DNA of 64,000 bases from Nonomuraea cavernae (GTDB taxonomy: Bacteria; Actinomycetota; Actinomycetes; Streptosporangiales; Streptosporangiaceae). Of the stretch, positions 34,098 through 41,870 are shown piece after piece. Made by a program: the position numbers and the translations under genes. Every line of letters starts with the position of its first letter. Position 1 is the stretch's first letter. The stretch lies in the NCBI RefSeq assembly GCF_014646355.1, contig NZ_BMNH01000016.1:62510-126509 (forward strand), read 5' to 3'. The notes beneath the pieces were generated by a model, which saw only the letters and a program-made list of their open reading frames with translations, did not search any database and had not been told where the DNA came from.

Positions 34098-35035
34098 CGC
34101 GCATCCGTGAGCTCGACGCCCTCCGCGGCTTCGCGGTGGGCGGGATCATGCTGGTCAACACCTGGCAGCACCTGCCGAACGATCCCGACCGGCCGCGCAC
34201 CGGCGTCGACTGGGCGATCGACGCGTTGTTCCAGGCCCGCTTCTACCCGATCTTCTCGCTGCTCTTCGGCATCGGTTTCGTGCTGTTCCTGCAGCGGGCC
34301 GGCCGCTGGGTGCTGCTGAGCAGGCTGGTCTGGCTGTTCGGTTTCGGGCTCGTGCAGCACACCTTCTACCAGGGCGAGGTGCTCACCGACTACGCCTTCT
34401 ACGGCGCGCTGGTGCTGCTGCCCGCGTCGTTCCTGGCGGGCGGGCTGCCCGTGCTGATCCTCGGCCTGGGGGCGGTCGTCTGGGCGATGCGTGAGGGGGG
34501 CGGCTCGCTGTTCATCCCCGGCCTGTTCCTGGTCGGCATGGCGCTGATGCAGCTGCGGCCGTCCGAACGGCTGCTGTGGCCGGGGTTCGCGGTGAGCGCG
34601 CTGGCGACCGCGCTGCTCACCCCCGCCTGGGTCATGACCGGCGACTGGACCGTCTACAGCGTCGCCGCGCTGGCCGGGGCCGTCGCCTACACGACCGGGC
34701 TGCTGCTGCTCCTGCGGGCCGACTGGACGGCGCCGCTGTCGGCGGTGCTGGAGCCGATGGGCCGGATGGCGCTGACCAACTACGTCTCCGGCACGCTGGT
34801 GATCTTCCTCACCGGGCCGCTCGTGGCGAGCGACCCCACCCGCTGGTCGGTGGTCCTGGTGGCCGTGGTGACCCTGCTGGCCCAGGCGTGGGCCAGCAGG
34901 TGGTGGCTGTCCACCTTCCGATATGGCCCACTGGAGTGGGTCTGGCGGTGCCTGACCTGGTTTCGATGGGTGCCCAACCGGTTAGAGTCGGGCCGTGACC
35001 ACAATCGCCCTCTGCCAGATCCCGGTGGCTCCTGA
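34094..35035 (+). CDS. DUF418 membrane protein
   Basis: This 313-residue protein has about eight membrane spans. The start TRIRELDALRGFAVGGIMLVN and C-terminal PMGRMALTNYVSGTLV are DUF418 signatures; related proteins are putative transporters or acyltransferase-like. The GTG overlaps the previous stop (GTGA), indicating coupling; ATG at 34073 is less likely. Its last 41 nt overlap the nitrilase gene in another frame. Confidence 0.88.
   Translation: MTRIRELDALRGFAVGGIMLVNTWQHLPNDPDRPRTGVDWAIDALFQARFYPIFSLLFGIGFVLFLQRAGRWVLLSRLVWLFGFGLVQHTFYQGEVLTDYAFYGALVLLPASFLAGGLPVLILGLGAVVWAMREGGGSLFIPGLFLVGMALMQLRPSERLLWPGFAVSALATALLTPAWVMTGDWTVYSVAALAGAVAYTTGLLLLLRADWTAPLSAVLEPMGRMALTNYVSGTLVIFLTGPLVASDPTRWSVVLVAVVTLLAQAWASRWWLSTFRYGPLEWVWRCLTWFRWVPNRLESGRDHNRPLPDPGGS
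34983..34988 (+). promoter_or_regulatory. Leaderless-type -10 box for nitrilase-family gene
   Basis: TAGAGT lies 6 nt before GTG 34995, inside the end of the DUF418 gene. Confidence 0.5.
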
Positions 35036-35786
35036 TCCGGCGGCCAACCTCAAGCGGGTCCGCGAGGCGCTCGCCCGAGCCGAGGGCGCCGACCTGGCGA
35101 TCTTCCCCGAGGCTACGCTGACCCGCTACGGCCGGCGGATCACCGACCTGGCCGAGCCGCTCGACGGGCCGTTCGTCTCCGGCGTGGCCGAGGCCGCCCG
35201 CGAGCACGGCGTCGCAGTGATCGCCGGGGTGTTCGAGCCCGGCGACGGCCGCGTGCACAACACGGCCGTCGCGATCGACGCCACCGGCGAGGTCAGGGCC
35301 GCCTACCGGAAGATCCACCTGTTCGACTCCTTCGGCACGAGGGAGTCGGAGCTGGTCGCCCCCGGCTCCGAGCCCACGGTCGTGGAGCTGGCCGGGGTCA
35401 GGGTCGGGCTGATCACCTGCTACGACATCCGCTTCCCCGAGCTGGCCAGGGCACTGGTCGACCGGGGCGCCGAGTTGTTCGCGGTGATCGCCGCCTGGGG
35501 GTCGGGGCCGCTCAAGGAGGACCACTGGATCACCCTGGTCCGTGCCCGCGCGCTGGAGAACACCATGTGGACCGCCGCCGTCGGCCAGGCCCCCAACCCG
35601 GCCGAGTCCGGCGACGGGTTCGGGGTGGGCCGCAGCATGCTGGTCGACCCGCTGGGCGTGGTCCGCGCCGACCTGGGCACCGCGCCCGGTGTGCAGGTGG
35701 TGGAGCTGGATCCCGAGGCGACCGCGGCCGCCCGGACGACCTTGCCCTGCCTCGAACATCGCGTGCTCGGGGTCAATAGATCGTAA
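34995..35786 (+). CDS. Carbon-nitrogen hydrolase (nitrilase superfamily)
   Basis: This 263-residue amidase has the Glu-Lys-Cys triad: Glu in IFPEATL, Lys in YRKIHLFD, Cys in LITCYDIRFPE. The sequence style matches the omega-amidase/deaminated glutathione amidase group, though the substrate is not certain. It starts inside the DUF418 gene with GTG and TAGAGT 6 nt upstream, so it has its own promoter. Confidence 0.94.
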   Translation: MTTIALCQIPVAPDPAANLKRVREALARAEGADLAIFPEATLTRYGRRITDLAEPLDGPFVSGVAEAAREHGVAVIAGVFEPGDGRVHNTAVAIDATGEVRAAYRKIHLFDSFGTRESELVAPGSEPTVVELAGVRVGLITCYDIRFPELARALVDRGAELFAVIAAWGSGPLKEDHWITLVRARALENTMWTAAVGQAPNPAESGDGFGVGRSMLVDPLGVVRADLGTAPGVQVVELDPEATAAARTTLPCLEHRVLGVNRS

Positions 35787-35789
35787 AGT
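35784..35789 (+). promoter_or_regulatory. Leaderless-type -10 box for 148-residue protein
   Basis: TAAAGT lies 6 nt before GTG 35796 and overlaps the stop codon of the nitrilase gene. Confidence 0.5.
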
Positions 35790-35795
35790 GGAACC

Positions 35796-36242
35796 GTGAG
35801 CAGAACGCAGATGCAGAAAGTGGTTCCGCCGCGTCTGCTCGTCCCCTACCTGTCGGGCAAGCGCACGGTCATCTCCGGCTACGTCTACCGCGTCCAGGAC
35901 TGTTCGCGGCTGACCACCCCCGGAGACTTCTTCCACGGGCTCGACCTGGTGTTCGACGGGTCCGAGCTGACGGCCGACGTGCCCGAGCTCTACATCATGC
36001 GGTGGTACGCCCGCGACGTCGACACCTACGCCGTCCCGTACGGTCCGCACATGGGCGGTGACTGGAGCGACGCGCCGCCCTTCGCCGGCAACGGGTTCAC
36101 CACCTCGTCCACGCACATGGTGCCGCAGTTCCACACCATGCCCATGCCGATCCCGGCGGGGGCCGAGATCGTGCACCTGACCGGCGACGGCGAGCGGCGC
36201 TTCGCCGACTACGACGGGCTGACCTGGCGGCCCGCCGCATGA
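35796..36242 (+). CDS. Uncharacterised protein (148 aa)
   Basis: No family recognised. The protein is soluble and beta-rich looking, with several aromatic-rich stretches (RVQDCSRLTTPGDFFHGLDLVFDG, YIMRWYARDVDTYAVPYG). It has a single Cys, no signal peptide and no membrane span. The start is a leaderless-type GTG. It overlaps the next gene by 4 nt (ATGA), so the two unknown proteins are coupled and may interact. Confidence 0.8.
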   Translation: MSRTQMQKVVPPRLLVPYLSGKRTVISGYVYRVQDCSRLTTPGDFFHGLDLVFDGSELTADVPELYIMRWYARDVDTYAVPYGPHMGGDWSDAPPFAGNGFTTSSTHMVPQFHTMPMPIPAGAEIVHLTGDGERRFADYDGLTWRPAA

Positions 36243-36634
36243 GTGCCGAGTTCACGCCCGTGGCCTCCGGCTTCGTCGCCGGCTTCGGCGAGCGCACGTT
36301 GCCGGCGGCGCTGGGCCCCGGCAGCGACCAGGTCGTGCTGTTCAGCGAGGAGGAGCTCGACGGGTTCGAGGCGGCGTCCGGCTACTGGCGGCGCGAGGTG
36401 CGCCGCGACGAGCTGGAGTGGCTGGTGCTGGTCCGCACCGTCGGGATGTTCGGCGGCGAGCCGTGCGTCGTCCTCGACGAGGACGACGACGGCCTGCACA
36501 TCGCCTACAGCGGCCACAGCGGCATGAAGGCCGAGGCCCTCGGCTACTGGATGGTCGACCACGGCGCCTACGAGGTCGTGGTGCCCCGCGAGGAGGTCTT
36601 CTCCATCCGGGTCGAGCGGATCCCGATCCCCTGA
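36239..36634 (+). CDS. Uncharacterised protein (131 aa)
   Basis: No family recognised. The protein is acidic, without signal peptide or membrane span, with DEDDDGLHIAYSGHSGM in the middle and a C-terminus ending in VFSIRVERIPIP. ATG overlaps the stop of the preceding gene (ATGA). The plus-strand run ends here at a 9-nt repeat array. Likely partner of the preceding 148-residue protein. Confidence 0.8.
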   Translation: MSAEFTPVASGFVAGFGERTLPAALGPGSDQVVLFSEEELDGFEAASGYWRREVRRDELEWLVLVRTVGMFGGEPCVVLDEDDDGLHIAYSGHSGMKAEALGYWMVDHGAYEVVVPREEVFSIRVERIPIP

Positions 36635-36638
36635 GCCG

Positions 36639-36692
36639 CCCGGCCAGCCCGGCCAGCCCGGCCAGCCCGGCCAGCCCGGCCAGCCCGGTCAG
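36639..36692. repeat. 9-nt tandem repeat (CCCGGCCAG) spanning a stop codon
   Basis: Six units fill the whole gap between two convergent genes. The last unit contains the stop codon (36689-36691) of the minus-strand carboxyltransferase gene. Confidence 0.8.
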
Positions 36693-38176
36693 CCGCCCAG
36701 GTGGCGATAGCGGGCCAGGCGGGCGGTGAGCCGGTCGGCCGGCGGCCGCGCGAGCAGCAGCGCGAGCTCGTGCTCCAGCGCCCGTCCCACCCGCTCGCAG
36801 AACGCCCGGTGCTCGTAGGCGGCGTCGGGCAGCTCGGGGATGACCCGGTCGACGATCCCGGCGGCGCGCAGATCGGTGGCGCGTACCCGCTGGGCCTGGG
36901 CGATCTCCGGGGCGAAGTCGACCGAGCGGTAGAGGACCGCCGAGGCGCCCTCCGGCGGCAGCGGCGCCAGCCAGGCGTGCTGCGCGCACAGCACCCGGTC
37001 GGCGGGCAGCAGGGCCAGCGCGGCGCCGCCGGCGCCCTCGCCGAGCAGCAGCGCGACCGTGGGCGCGTCCAGGCTCACCAGGTCGGCCAGGCAGCGGGCG
37101 ATCTCCCCCGCCAGGCCGCCCTCCTCGGCCGCCTTCGACAGCGCCGCCCCGGCCGTGTCGATCACGGTGACCAGGGGCAGCCCCAGCTCGGCGGCCAGCC
37201 GCATGCCGCGCCGGGCCACGCGCAGCCCGGCCGGGCCGAGCGGCGAGCGGGAGCGCTGGCCGTGCCGGTCCTGGCCGAGCACCACGGCGGGCGCGGCGCC
37301 GAACCGCGCCAGCGCCAGCAGCAGACCTGGCTCGTTCTCGCCCGCGCCGGTGCCGTTGAGCGGGGTCACGTCGGTGGCGGCCAGCTTGAGCACCCCGCGC
37401 ACGCCGGGCCGGTCGTCGCGGCGCGACCGGGTGATCGCCTCCCACGCCTCCACCGGACGCAGGTCCTCCTCGGGCGGCTCGCCCGGCTCCAGGGCCGTCC
37501 TGTCGGCGCACAGCACGGTCAGCGCCCGGATGGCCACCTCGCGCACGTCCTCGGCCGGCACCACCGCGTCGACCAGCCCGTGCCGGTAGAGGTTCTCCGC
37601 CACCTGCACGCCCTCGGGGAACGGGTAGCCGTGCAGCGCCTCGAACACCCTCGGCCCGAGGAACCCGACCAGCGCGCCCGGCTCCGCGGCCGTGACGTGC
37701 CCGAGCGACCCCCATGACGCGAGCACTCCGCCCGTCGTCGGGTGCCGCAGGTAGACCACGTGCGGCAGACCGGCCGCGCGATGCGCCTGCACGGCCGCGG
37801 TGATCTTCACCATCTGCACGAACGCGAGCGCGCCCTCCTGCATCCTGGTGCCGCCCGAGGCGGGCGCGGCCAGCAGCGGCAGGCGCTCGCGGGCGGCCCG
37901 CTCGACCGCCGAGGTGATGCGCTCGGCGGCCGCGCTCCCGATCGACCCGGCCATGAACGAGAACTCGCTGGCCAGCACGGCGACCCGGCGGCCGGCGAGC
38001 AGCCCCTCCCCGGTGATGACCGACTCGTCGTAGCCCGACTTGGCCCGGGCCGCGGCCAGCTCGTCGGCGTAGGAGGAACCGGGGGGCGCCGGATCGGCTG
38101 GGGGCACGTCCCACGATGTCCACGATCCCTGGTCGAGGACCGTTTCGATCAGTGTGCGTGCGTCCGGACGCGTCAC
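36689..38176 (-). CDS. Acetyl-CoA carboxylase carboxyltransferase, fused beta-alpha
   Basis: This 495-residue single chain joins the AccD-like (about residues 1-250) and AccA-like (about 260-490) crotonase-fold domains. The oxyanion-hole glycines lie in LLAAPASGGTRMQEGA, and the AccA half has LLLGEGAGGAALALLPAD. The Cys4 zinc ribbon that usually opens AccD is not present. It should transfer carboxyl from biotin to acetyl-CoA or another acyl-CoA. The GTG at 38176 follows GGGAG. It is preceded on the same strand by a CoA transferase gene. No biotin carboxylase gene is here. Confidence 0.9.
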   Translation of the reverse strand: MTRPDARTLIETVLDQGSWTSWDVPPADPAPPGSSYADELAAARAKSGYDESVITGEGLLAGRRVAVLASEFSFMAGSIGSAAAERITSAVERAARERLPLLAAPASGGTRMQEGALAFVQMVKITAAVQAHRAAGLPHVVYLRHPTTGGVLASWGSLGHVTAAEPGALVGFLGPRVFEALHGYPFPEGVQVAENLYRHGLVDAVVPAEDVREVAIRALTVLCADRTALEPGEPPEEDLRPVEAWEAITRSRRDDRPGVRGVLKLAATDVTPLNGTGAGENEPGLLLALARFGAAPAVVLGQDRHGQRSRSPLGPAGLRVARRGMRLAAELGLPLVTVIDTAGAALSKAAEEGGLAGEIARCLADLVSLDAPTVALLLGEGAGGAALALLPADRVLCAQHAWLAPLPPEGASAVLYRSVDFAPEIAQAQRVRATDLRAAGIVDRVIPELPDAAYEHRAFCERVGRALEHELALLLARPPADRLTARLARYRHLGG

Positions 38177-38249
38177 CGCTGCTCCCTCGTGTCGGCCGAT
38201 GCTGCCATGGTGACGCACGAATGTACCGGCCGATAGCGCGATGTCCGGA

Positions 38250-39440
38250 TCATGTCTCACGCTCTCGCAGCCAGCGGAGCACCGCGTCCTGGTCCTGGCC
38301 GAGCGCGGGCGGCGCGGTGTGCTCCGCCTCGTCGAGCCCGTCGAACCGCAGCGGCGGCCCCGGCAGCTCGATGCGGCCGAGCACCGGGTGGTCGACCTCG
38401 ACGACCAGCCCCTGGGAGCGGGTCTGGTCCCACGCGTAGACCTCGTCGAGCGAGCGGATCGCCCCCGCGGGCACTCCCTCCTCGGCGAGGCGGGCCAGCC
38501 AGTGGGCGCGGTCGTGCGCCACCAGGGCCTTCTCCATGTCGGTGATCAGCTCGTCTCGGTGCGCGAACCTGTCGCGGTTGGTCGCGTATCTCGGCTGGCC
38601 GGGATCGATGCCGAGCAGCGTGGCCACCTTCCGCCACTGCACGTCGTTGGCGACGGCGATCTGCAACATGCCGTCGGCGCAGTGGAACGCGCCGTAGGGG
38701 GCGATCGAGGCGTGGTGGTTGCCGCCCGCGACCGGCACCTGCCCGCCCACGGTCCAGGCGGTGCCGTGGTAGGAGTGCACGCCCGTCACCGCCGCGAGCA
38801 GCGAGGTGCGCACCACCCGGCCCTTGCCGGTGCGCTTCCGGTCGTACAGCGCCGCCACCACCCCGTACGCGCCGTGAATGCCGGCCAGCAGGTCGGCGAT
38901 CGAGGCGCCCACCCGATACGGCTCGTCGGCCGACGGGCCGGTCAGCGACATCAGGCCGGCCTCGCCCTGGGCGATCTGGTCGTAGCCGGGCCGCCCGCCC
39001 TCGGGCCCGTCGTGGCCGAACCCGGTGATCGACAGGACGACGAGACCCGGGTTGAGCTCGTGCAGGCGCTCGACCGGGAACCCGAGCCGGTCGAGGACAC
39101 CGGTGCGGAAGTTCTCGATCAGCACGTCGCTCTGGCGTACCAGGCGCTCGATGAGCGCTTTGCCGTCGGGCGTCTTCAGATCGACGGCGATGGACTGCTT
39201 GTTGCGGTTGGCCGCCAGAAAATAGGTGGAAATATCGTGATCTGGCCCTACGAAGGGCGGGCCCCAGCCTCGCGACTCGTCACCCCCGGCCGGATGCTCG
39301 ACCTTGATCACCCGCGCGCCGAGGTCTCCCAGCATCTGCGCGGCATGCGGGCCGGCCAGCGCCCTGGACAGGTCCAGTACGACGATGTCATCGAGGGGTC
39401 CGGGCAAATCGGCCTCCAGCTTGATCCGGTGCGGGAGCAC
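38250..39440 (-). CDS. Family III CoA transferase (CaiB/BaiF)
   Basis: This 396-residue enzyme moves CoA between carboxylic acids. The start VVLDLSRALAGPHAAQMLGDLGARVIKVE is the family signature, with the catalytic Asp in FGHDGPEGGRPGYDQIAQG. The GTG at 39440 has a strong GGGGGGAGAG site. It probably forms a unit with the downstream carboxyltransferase gene, 73 nt away. The substrate is unknown. Confidence 0.94.
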   Translation of the reverse strand: MLPHRIKLEADLPGPLDDIVVLDLSRALAGPHAAQMLGDLGARVIKVEHPAGGDESRGWGPPFVGPDHDISTYFLAANRNKQSIAVDLKTPDGKALIERLVRQSDVLIENFRTGVLDRLGFPVERLHELNPGLVVLSITGFGHDGPEGGRPGYDQIAQGEAGLMSLTGPSADEPYRVGASIADLLAGIHGAYGVVAALYDRKRTGKGRVVRTSLLAAVTGVHSYHGTAWTVGGQVPVAGGNHHASIAPYGAFHCADGMLQIAVANDVQWRKVATLLGIDPGQPRYATNRDRFAHRDELITDMEKALVAHDRAHWLARLAEEGVPAGAIRSLDEVYAWDQTRSQGLVVEVDHPVLGRIELPGPPLRFDGLDEAEHTAPPALGQDQDAVLRWLRERET

Positions 39441-39468
39441 ATTCTCTCCCCCCACCCCACACCTCACC

Positions 39469-39474
39469 TACCCT
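39469..39474 (+). promoter_or_regulatory. Leaderless-type -10 box for P-loop kinase
   Basis: TACCCT lies 6 nt before GTG 39481, in the 40-nt gap to the divergent CoA transferase gene. Confidence 0.4.
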
Positions 39475-39480
39475 GGGTCC

Positions 39481-40011
39481 GTGCAATCACTGGCCGGCCA
39501 CATCCAGGAGCTGGCGCCGTCATGCGGCCCGGTCCGCCTCGTGGCCGTCGACGGGCCCGCCGGGTCCGGCAAGACGACGTTCGCGGACGGCCTCGCGTCG
39601 GCCCTCGGCTGCCAGGTCGTGCACAGCGACGACTTCCCCGTGCCCTGGGACGAGGGCCCCGGTCCGTGGTTCGACGCGCTCCACGAGCAGGTGCTCCGGC
39701 CGCTGCGGCAGGGCCGGCCCGGCGCCTTCCGCCGCTACGACTGGGTGCGCGGTGAATACGGGCCGCTCGTCGAGGTGCCGGTCGCGCCGGCGCTGGTCGT
39801 CGAAGGCGTCGGAACGGCCCGGAGGTCGGCGGCGCACCTGCTGGCGTACACCGTCTGGGTGGAGGCGCCCGAGGAGGTGCGTCTGCGCCGGGTGATCGAG
39901 CGCGACGGCGGCGAGTTCGCGCCCCGGTGGGACGCCTGGTTCGCGGCCGAGCGGAAGTGGTTCGCCGACGACGGCACCCGTGATCGGGCCGATCTCGTCG
40001 TCACCTGCTGA
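39481..40011 (+). CDS. P-loop kinase, uridine-kinase-like
   Basis: The product has 176 residues, with Walker A VDGPAGSGKTTFAD, HSDDFPVPWDEGP (Walker B-like Asp pair) and VVEGVGTARR, typical of small uridine kinase/(d)NMP kinase-type P-loop proteins of actinobacteria. It lacks a recognised base-binding motif, so the substrate is uncertain. It is monocistronic: a leaderless-type GTG at one end and a strong hairpin after the stop. Confidence 0.88.
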   Translation: MQSLAGHIQELAPSCGPVRLVAVDGPAGSGKTTFADGLASALGCQVVHSDDFPVPWDEGPGPWFDALHEQVLRPLRQGRPGAFRRYDWVRGEYGPLVEVPVAPALVVEGVGTARRSAAHLLAYTVWVEAPEEVRLRRVIERDGGEFAPRWDAWFAAERKWFADDGTRDRADLVVTC

Positions 40012-40032
40012 TTCGTGACACGTACCCGGGAT

Positions 40033-40071
40033 GGGCCGCCGCCGTCCCCGGTGAGGACGGCGGCGGAGCCC
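40033..40071. terminator. Strong GC hairpin between convergent genes
   Basis: CCGCCGCCGTCC (40036-40047) pairs perfectly with GGACGGCGGCGG (40055-40066) over a 7-nt loop, extended by GGG/CCC outside. No T tract. It serves the kinase gene on the plus strand and the small membrane protein gene on the minus strand. Confidence 0.75.
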
Positions 40072-40080
40072 GGCCCGCTG

Positions 40081-40227
40081 CTACAGGTCGCCGAAGTGGG
40101 GGATGAGCTCGGTCAGCACCCAGAGGGCGAGGCCGAGGGCGATGAGGTTGACGCGGCCCCCGCCCACGTTGAAGGCGGCCAGGACGAAGCAGGCCAGGGC
40201 GAAGATGAGCAGGATGAGGGTGATCAT
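40081..40227 (-). CDS. 48-residue small membrane protein
   Basis: The frame MITLILLIFALACFVLAAF...VNLIALGLALWVLTELIPHF encodes two hydrophobic segments separated by a GGGR turn, ending GDL. GGAAG lies 7 nt before the ATG, and the strong hairpin at 40033-40071 follows the stop. Hence a real small gene is likely. The turn and short helices give a helical-hairpin shape; I know no function. Confidence 0.65.
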   Translation of the reverse strand: MITLILLIFALACFVLAAFNVGGGRVNLIALGLALWVLTELIPHFGDL

Positions 40228-40649
40228 GCTGGGCTTCCGTCCGTCGGATGTTACTGGTGTGGTTGCACAGCGCTACCCGTGATCACGAGGTTCAGGCGTA
40301 GTGATCGATGATGTGTACCGAATTGTGAGGTGGCGTGTCGCCGGCCTTCCGAGACGGAGCGGCTGGTGCGGGTGGCGACGATCAGCAGCCGCGACCCATC
40401 CGCCCGCACGCGCATGCCGGCCATCTGCGTACAGCGCCAATGCCTTTACAATGTAGATCAAGATTTTGGATGTGACATCCGGGAGGCGGTCGCGGAGACA
40501 GACACGGCGATTCTGCGCCAAGATGGGCGGCAGATGTCCTTGATCGGACCCCATGATGATCGCGTCCGGGCTCCGGCCCACGCGCCACGACCGACAGCAC
40601 GTCCGAGAGCCGCGATCAGGTCCGGCGCAGGCGGAAGAGGGAGGCGTGG
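40228..40649. other. 422-nt intergenic region upstream of HTH regulator
   Basis: No gene was found. It contains AT-richer sequence at about 40440-40470 with TTTACA (40445-40450) and TACAAT (40448-40453), followed by the perfect dyad GGATGT-G-ACATCC at 40468-40480. These may be a promoter and operator for the regulator gene 170 nt downstream. The plus-strand frame across it (from 40330) has no recognisable protein. Confidence 0.5.
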
Positions 40650-41855
40650 GTGGCAGTCGTCATCGGGGTCGTCGGCCCGCACGATCTGGTCGACGACGTG
40701 GCGGCCACGTGCGAGGAACAACCGGGGGTCAGCACCCTCCGCCTGGACTACGACCACGAGTCGCAGGCGCCGGCGATCGTCGAGGCGCACGCCTCCGCCG
40801 TCGAAGGGTGGCTGTTCACCGGCGCCGTCCCGTACACACTGGCCCGCGACGCCGGCGCGCTGACCCGCCCCGCCGCCTACGTCGACTACACGGGCGCGAC
40901 GCTGCTCGGCGCCCTGGTACGGCTCCAGCACGAGGGCCAGGACGTGACCCGGCTGTCCATCGACACGCTGCCGGCGGCCGGGGTGACGGCGGTCTTCGCC
41001 GAGGCCGGGCTGCCGTCCGGAAACCTGCGCGCGCTGCCGTACCGGCCGGAGATGACGCCTGAGAAGGCGATCGCCTTCCACCGCCGCCCCCCGGACCACC
41101 CCGTGATCACCTGCCTCGGCTCGGTGCACGAGGCGCTCCGTGGCGACATGCGGGTGCTGCGCCTGGTGCCGGCGGCCCATTCGGTGCGGATGGCGCTGCG
41201 CCAGCTGCTGCTGACGGCCGAAGGGCAGGCGCAGCAGGACGCGCAGATCGCGCTCGGGCTGATCGAGGTGGCCGGCGAGGCCGGACTGCTGCGCGAGGCG
41301 ACCGCGCTGGGCGGCACCATAGCGGCCTTCCGCGGCGGCACGCACCTGCTGGTGACGACGCGCGGCCCGCTACACAGGGCCACAGGAGGCTTCACCGGCC
41401 TGCCCATGCTGACCCGGCTCGCCGACCACAACCAGCTGGTCCGTGTGGGCTTCGGCCTGGGCCGCAGTGCCGCGGAGGCGGAGAGCCTGGCCCGGCGCGC
41501 CCTGGCCAAGGCCCGCCGCATCGGCGACGTGGCGGCGGTCCTGTCCCTGCGGGCCGAGACCGACATCGTGCTGGCGCCGGTCGCGACCGGCATGGCCGGG
41601 CAGCAGGACCTCTCGGTCATCGCGCGCCGGGTGGGCCTGTCGGTGCCGACCCTGAAGAAGCTGCTGGAGGCGCGGGCCGCCGTCGGCGACATGCCGCTGA
41701 CCACCCGAGAGATCGCCAGCCGTCTCGCCGTGCAGCAGCGCACCGCCCGGCGCATGCTGCACCGGCTGGAGCTGGCCGGGCTGGCCGAGCGCACGGGCAA
41801 CCTCACCAGCGGCTCCAGTGGGCGGCCGCTCACCCTCTACCGCCTCACCCTCTGA
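40650..41855 (+). CDS. HTH regulator with GTP-cyclohydrolase-III-like middle domain
   Basis: The product has 401 residues. The N-terminus (VVIGVVGPHDLVDDVAATCEEQPGVST) looks like a sensory Rossmann-like or PrpR-N-like domain. Residues 230-310 include FRGGTHLLVTTRG and HNQLVRVGFGLGRSAAEAESLARRALAKAR, the style of the palm domain of archaeal GTP cyclohydrolase III. A C-terminal winged-helix region follows (LTTREIASRLAVQQRTARRMLHRLELAGLAERTG). The GTG at 40650 has GGGAGG 6 nt upstream. It converges with the hydantoinase genes and is their likely regulator; the palm domain resemblance is by eye. Confidence 0.75.
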   Translation: MAVVIGVVGPHDLVDDVAATCEEQPGVSTLRLDYDHESQAPAIVEAHASAVEGWLFTGAVPYTLARDAGALTRPAAYVDYTGATLLGALVRLQHEGQDVTRLSIDTLPAAGVTAVFAEAGLPSGNLRALPYRPEMTPEKAIAFHRRPPDHPVITCLGSVHEALRGDMRVLRLVPAAHSVRMALRQLLLTAEGQAQQDAQIALGLIEVAGEAGLLREATALGGTIAAFRGGTHLLVTTRGPLHRATGGFTGLPMLTRLADHNQLVRVGFGLGRSAAEAESLARRALAKARRIGDVAAVLSLRAETDIVLAPVATGMAGQQDLSVIARRVGLSVPTLKKLLEARAAVGDMPLTTREIASRLAVQQRTARRMLHRLELAGLAERTGNLTSGSSGRPLTLYRLTL

Positions 41856-41870
41856 CGCTCGCCCGGGCCC

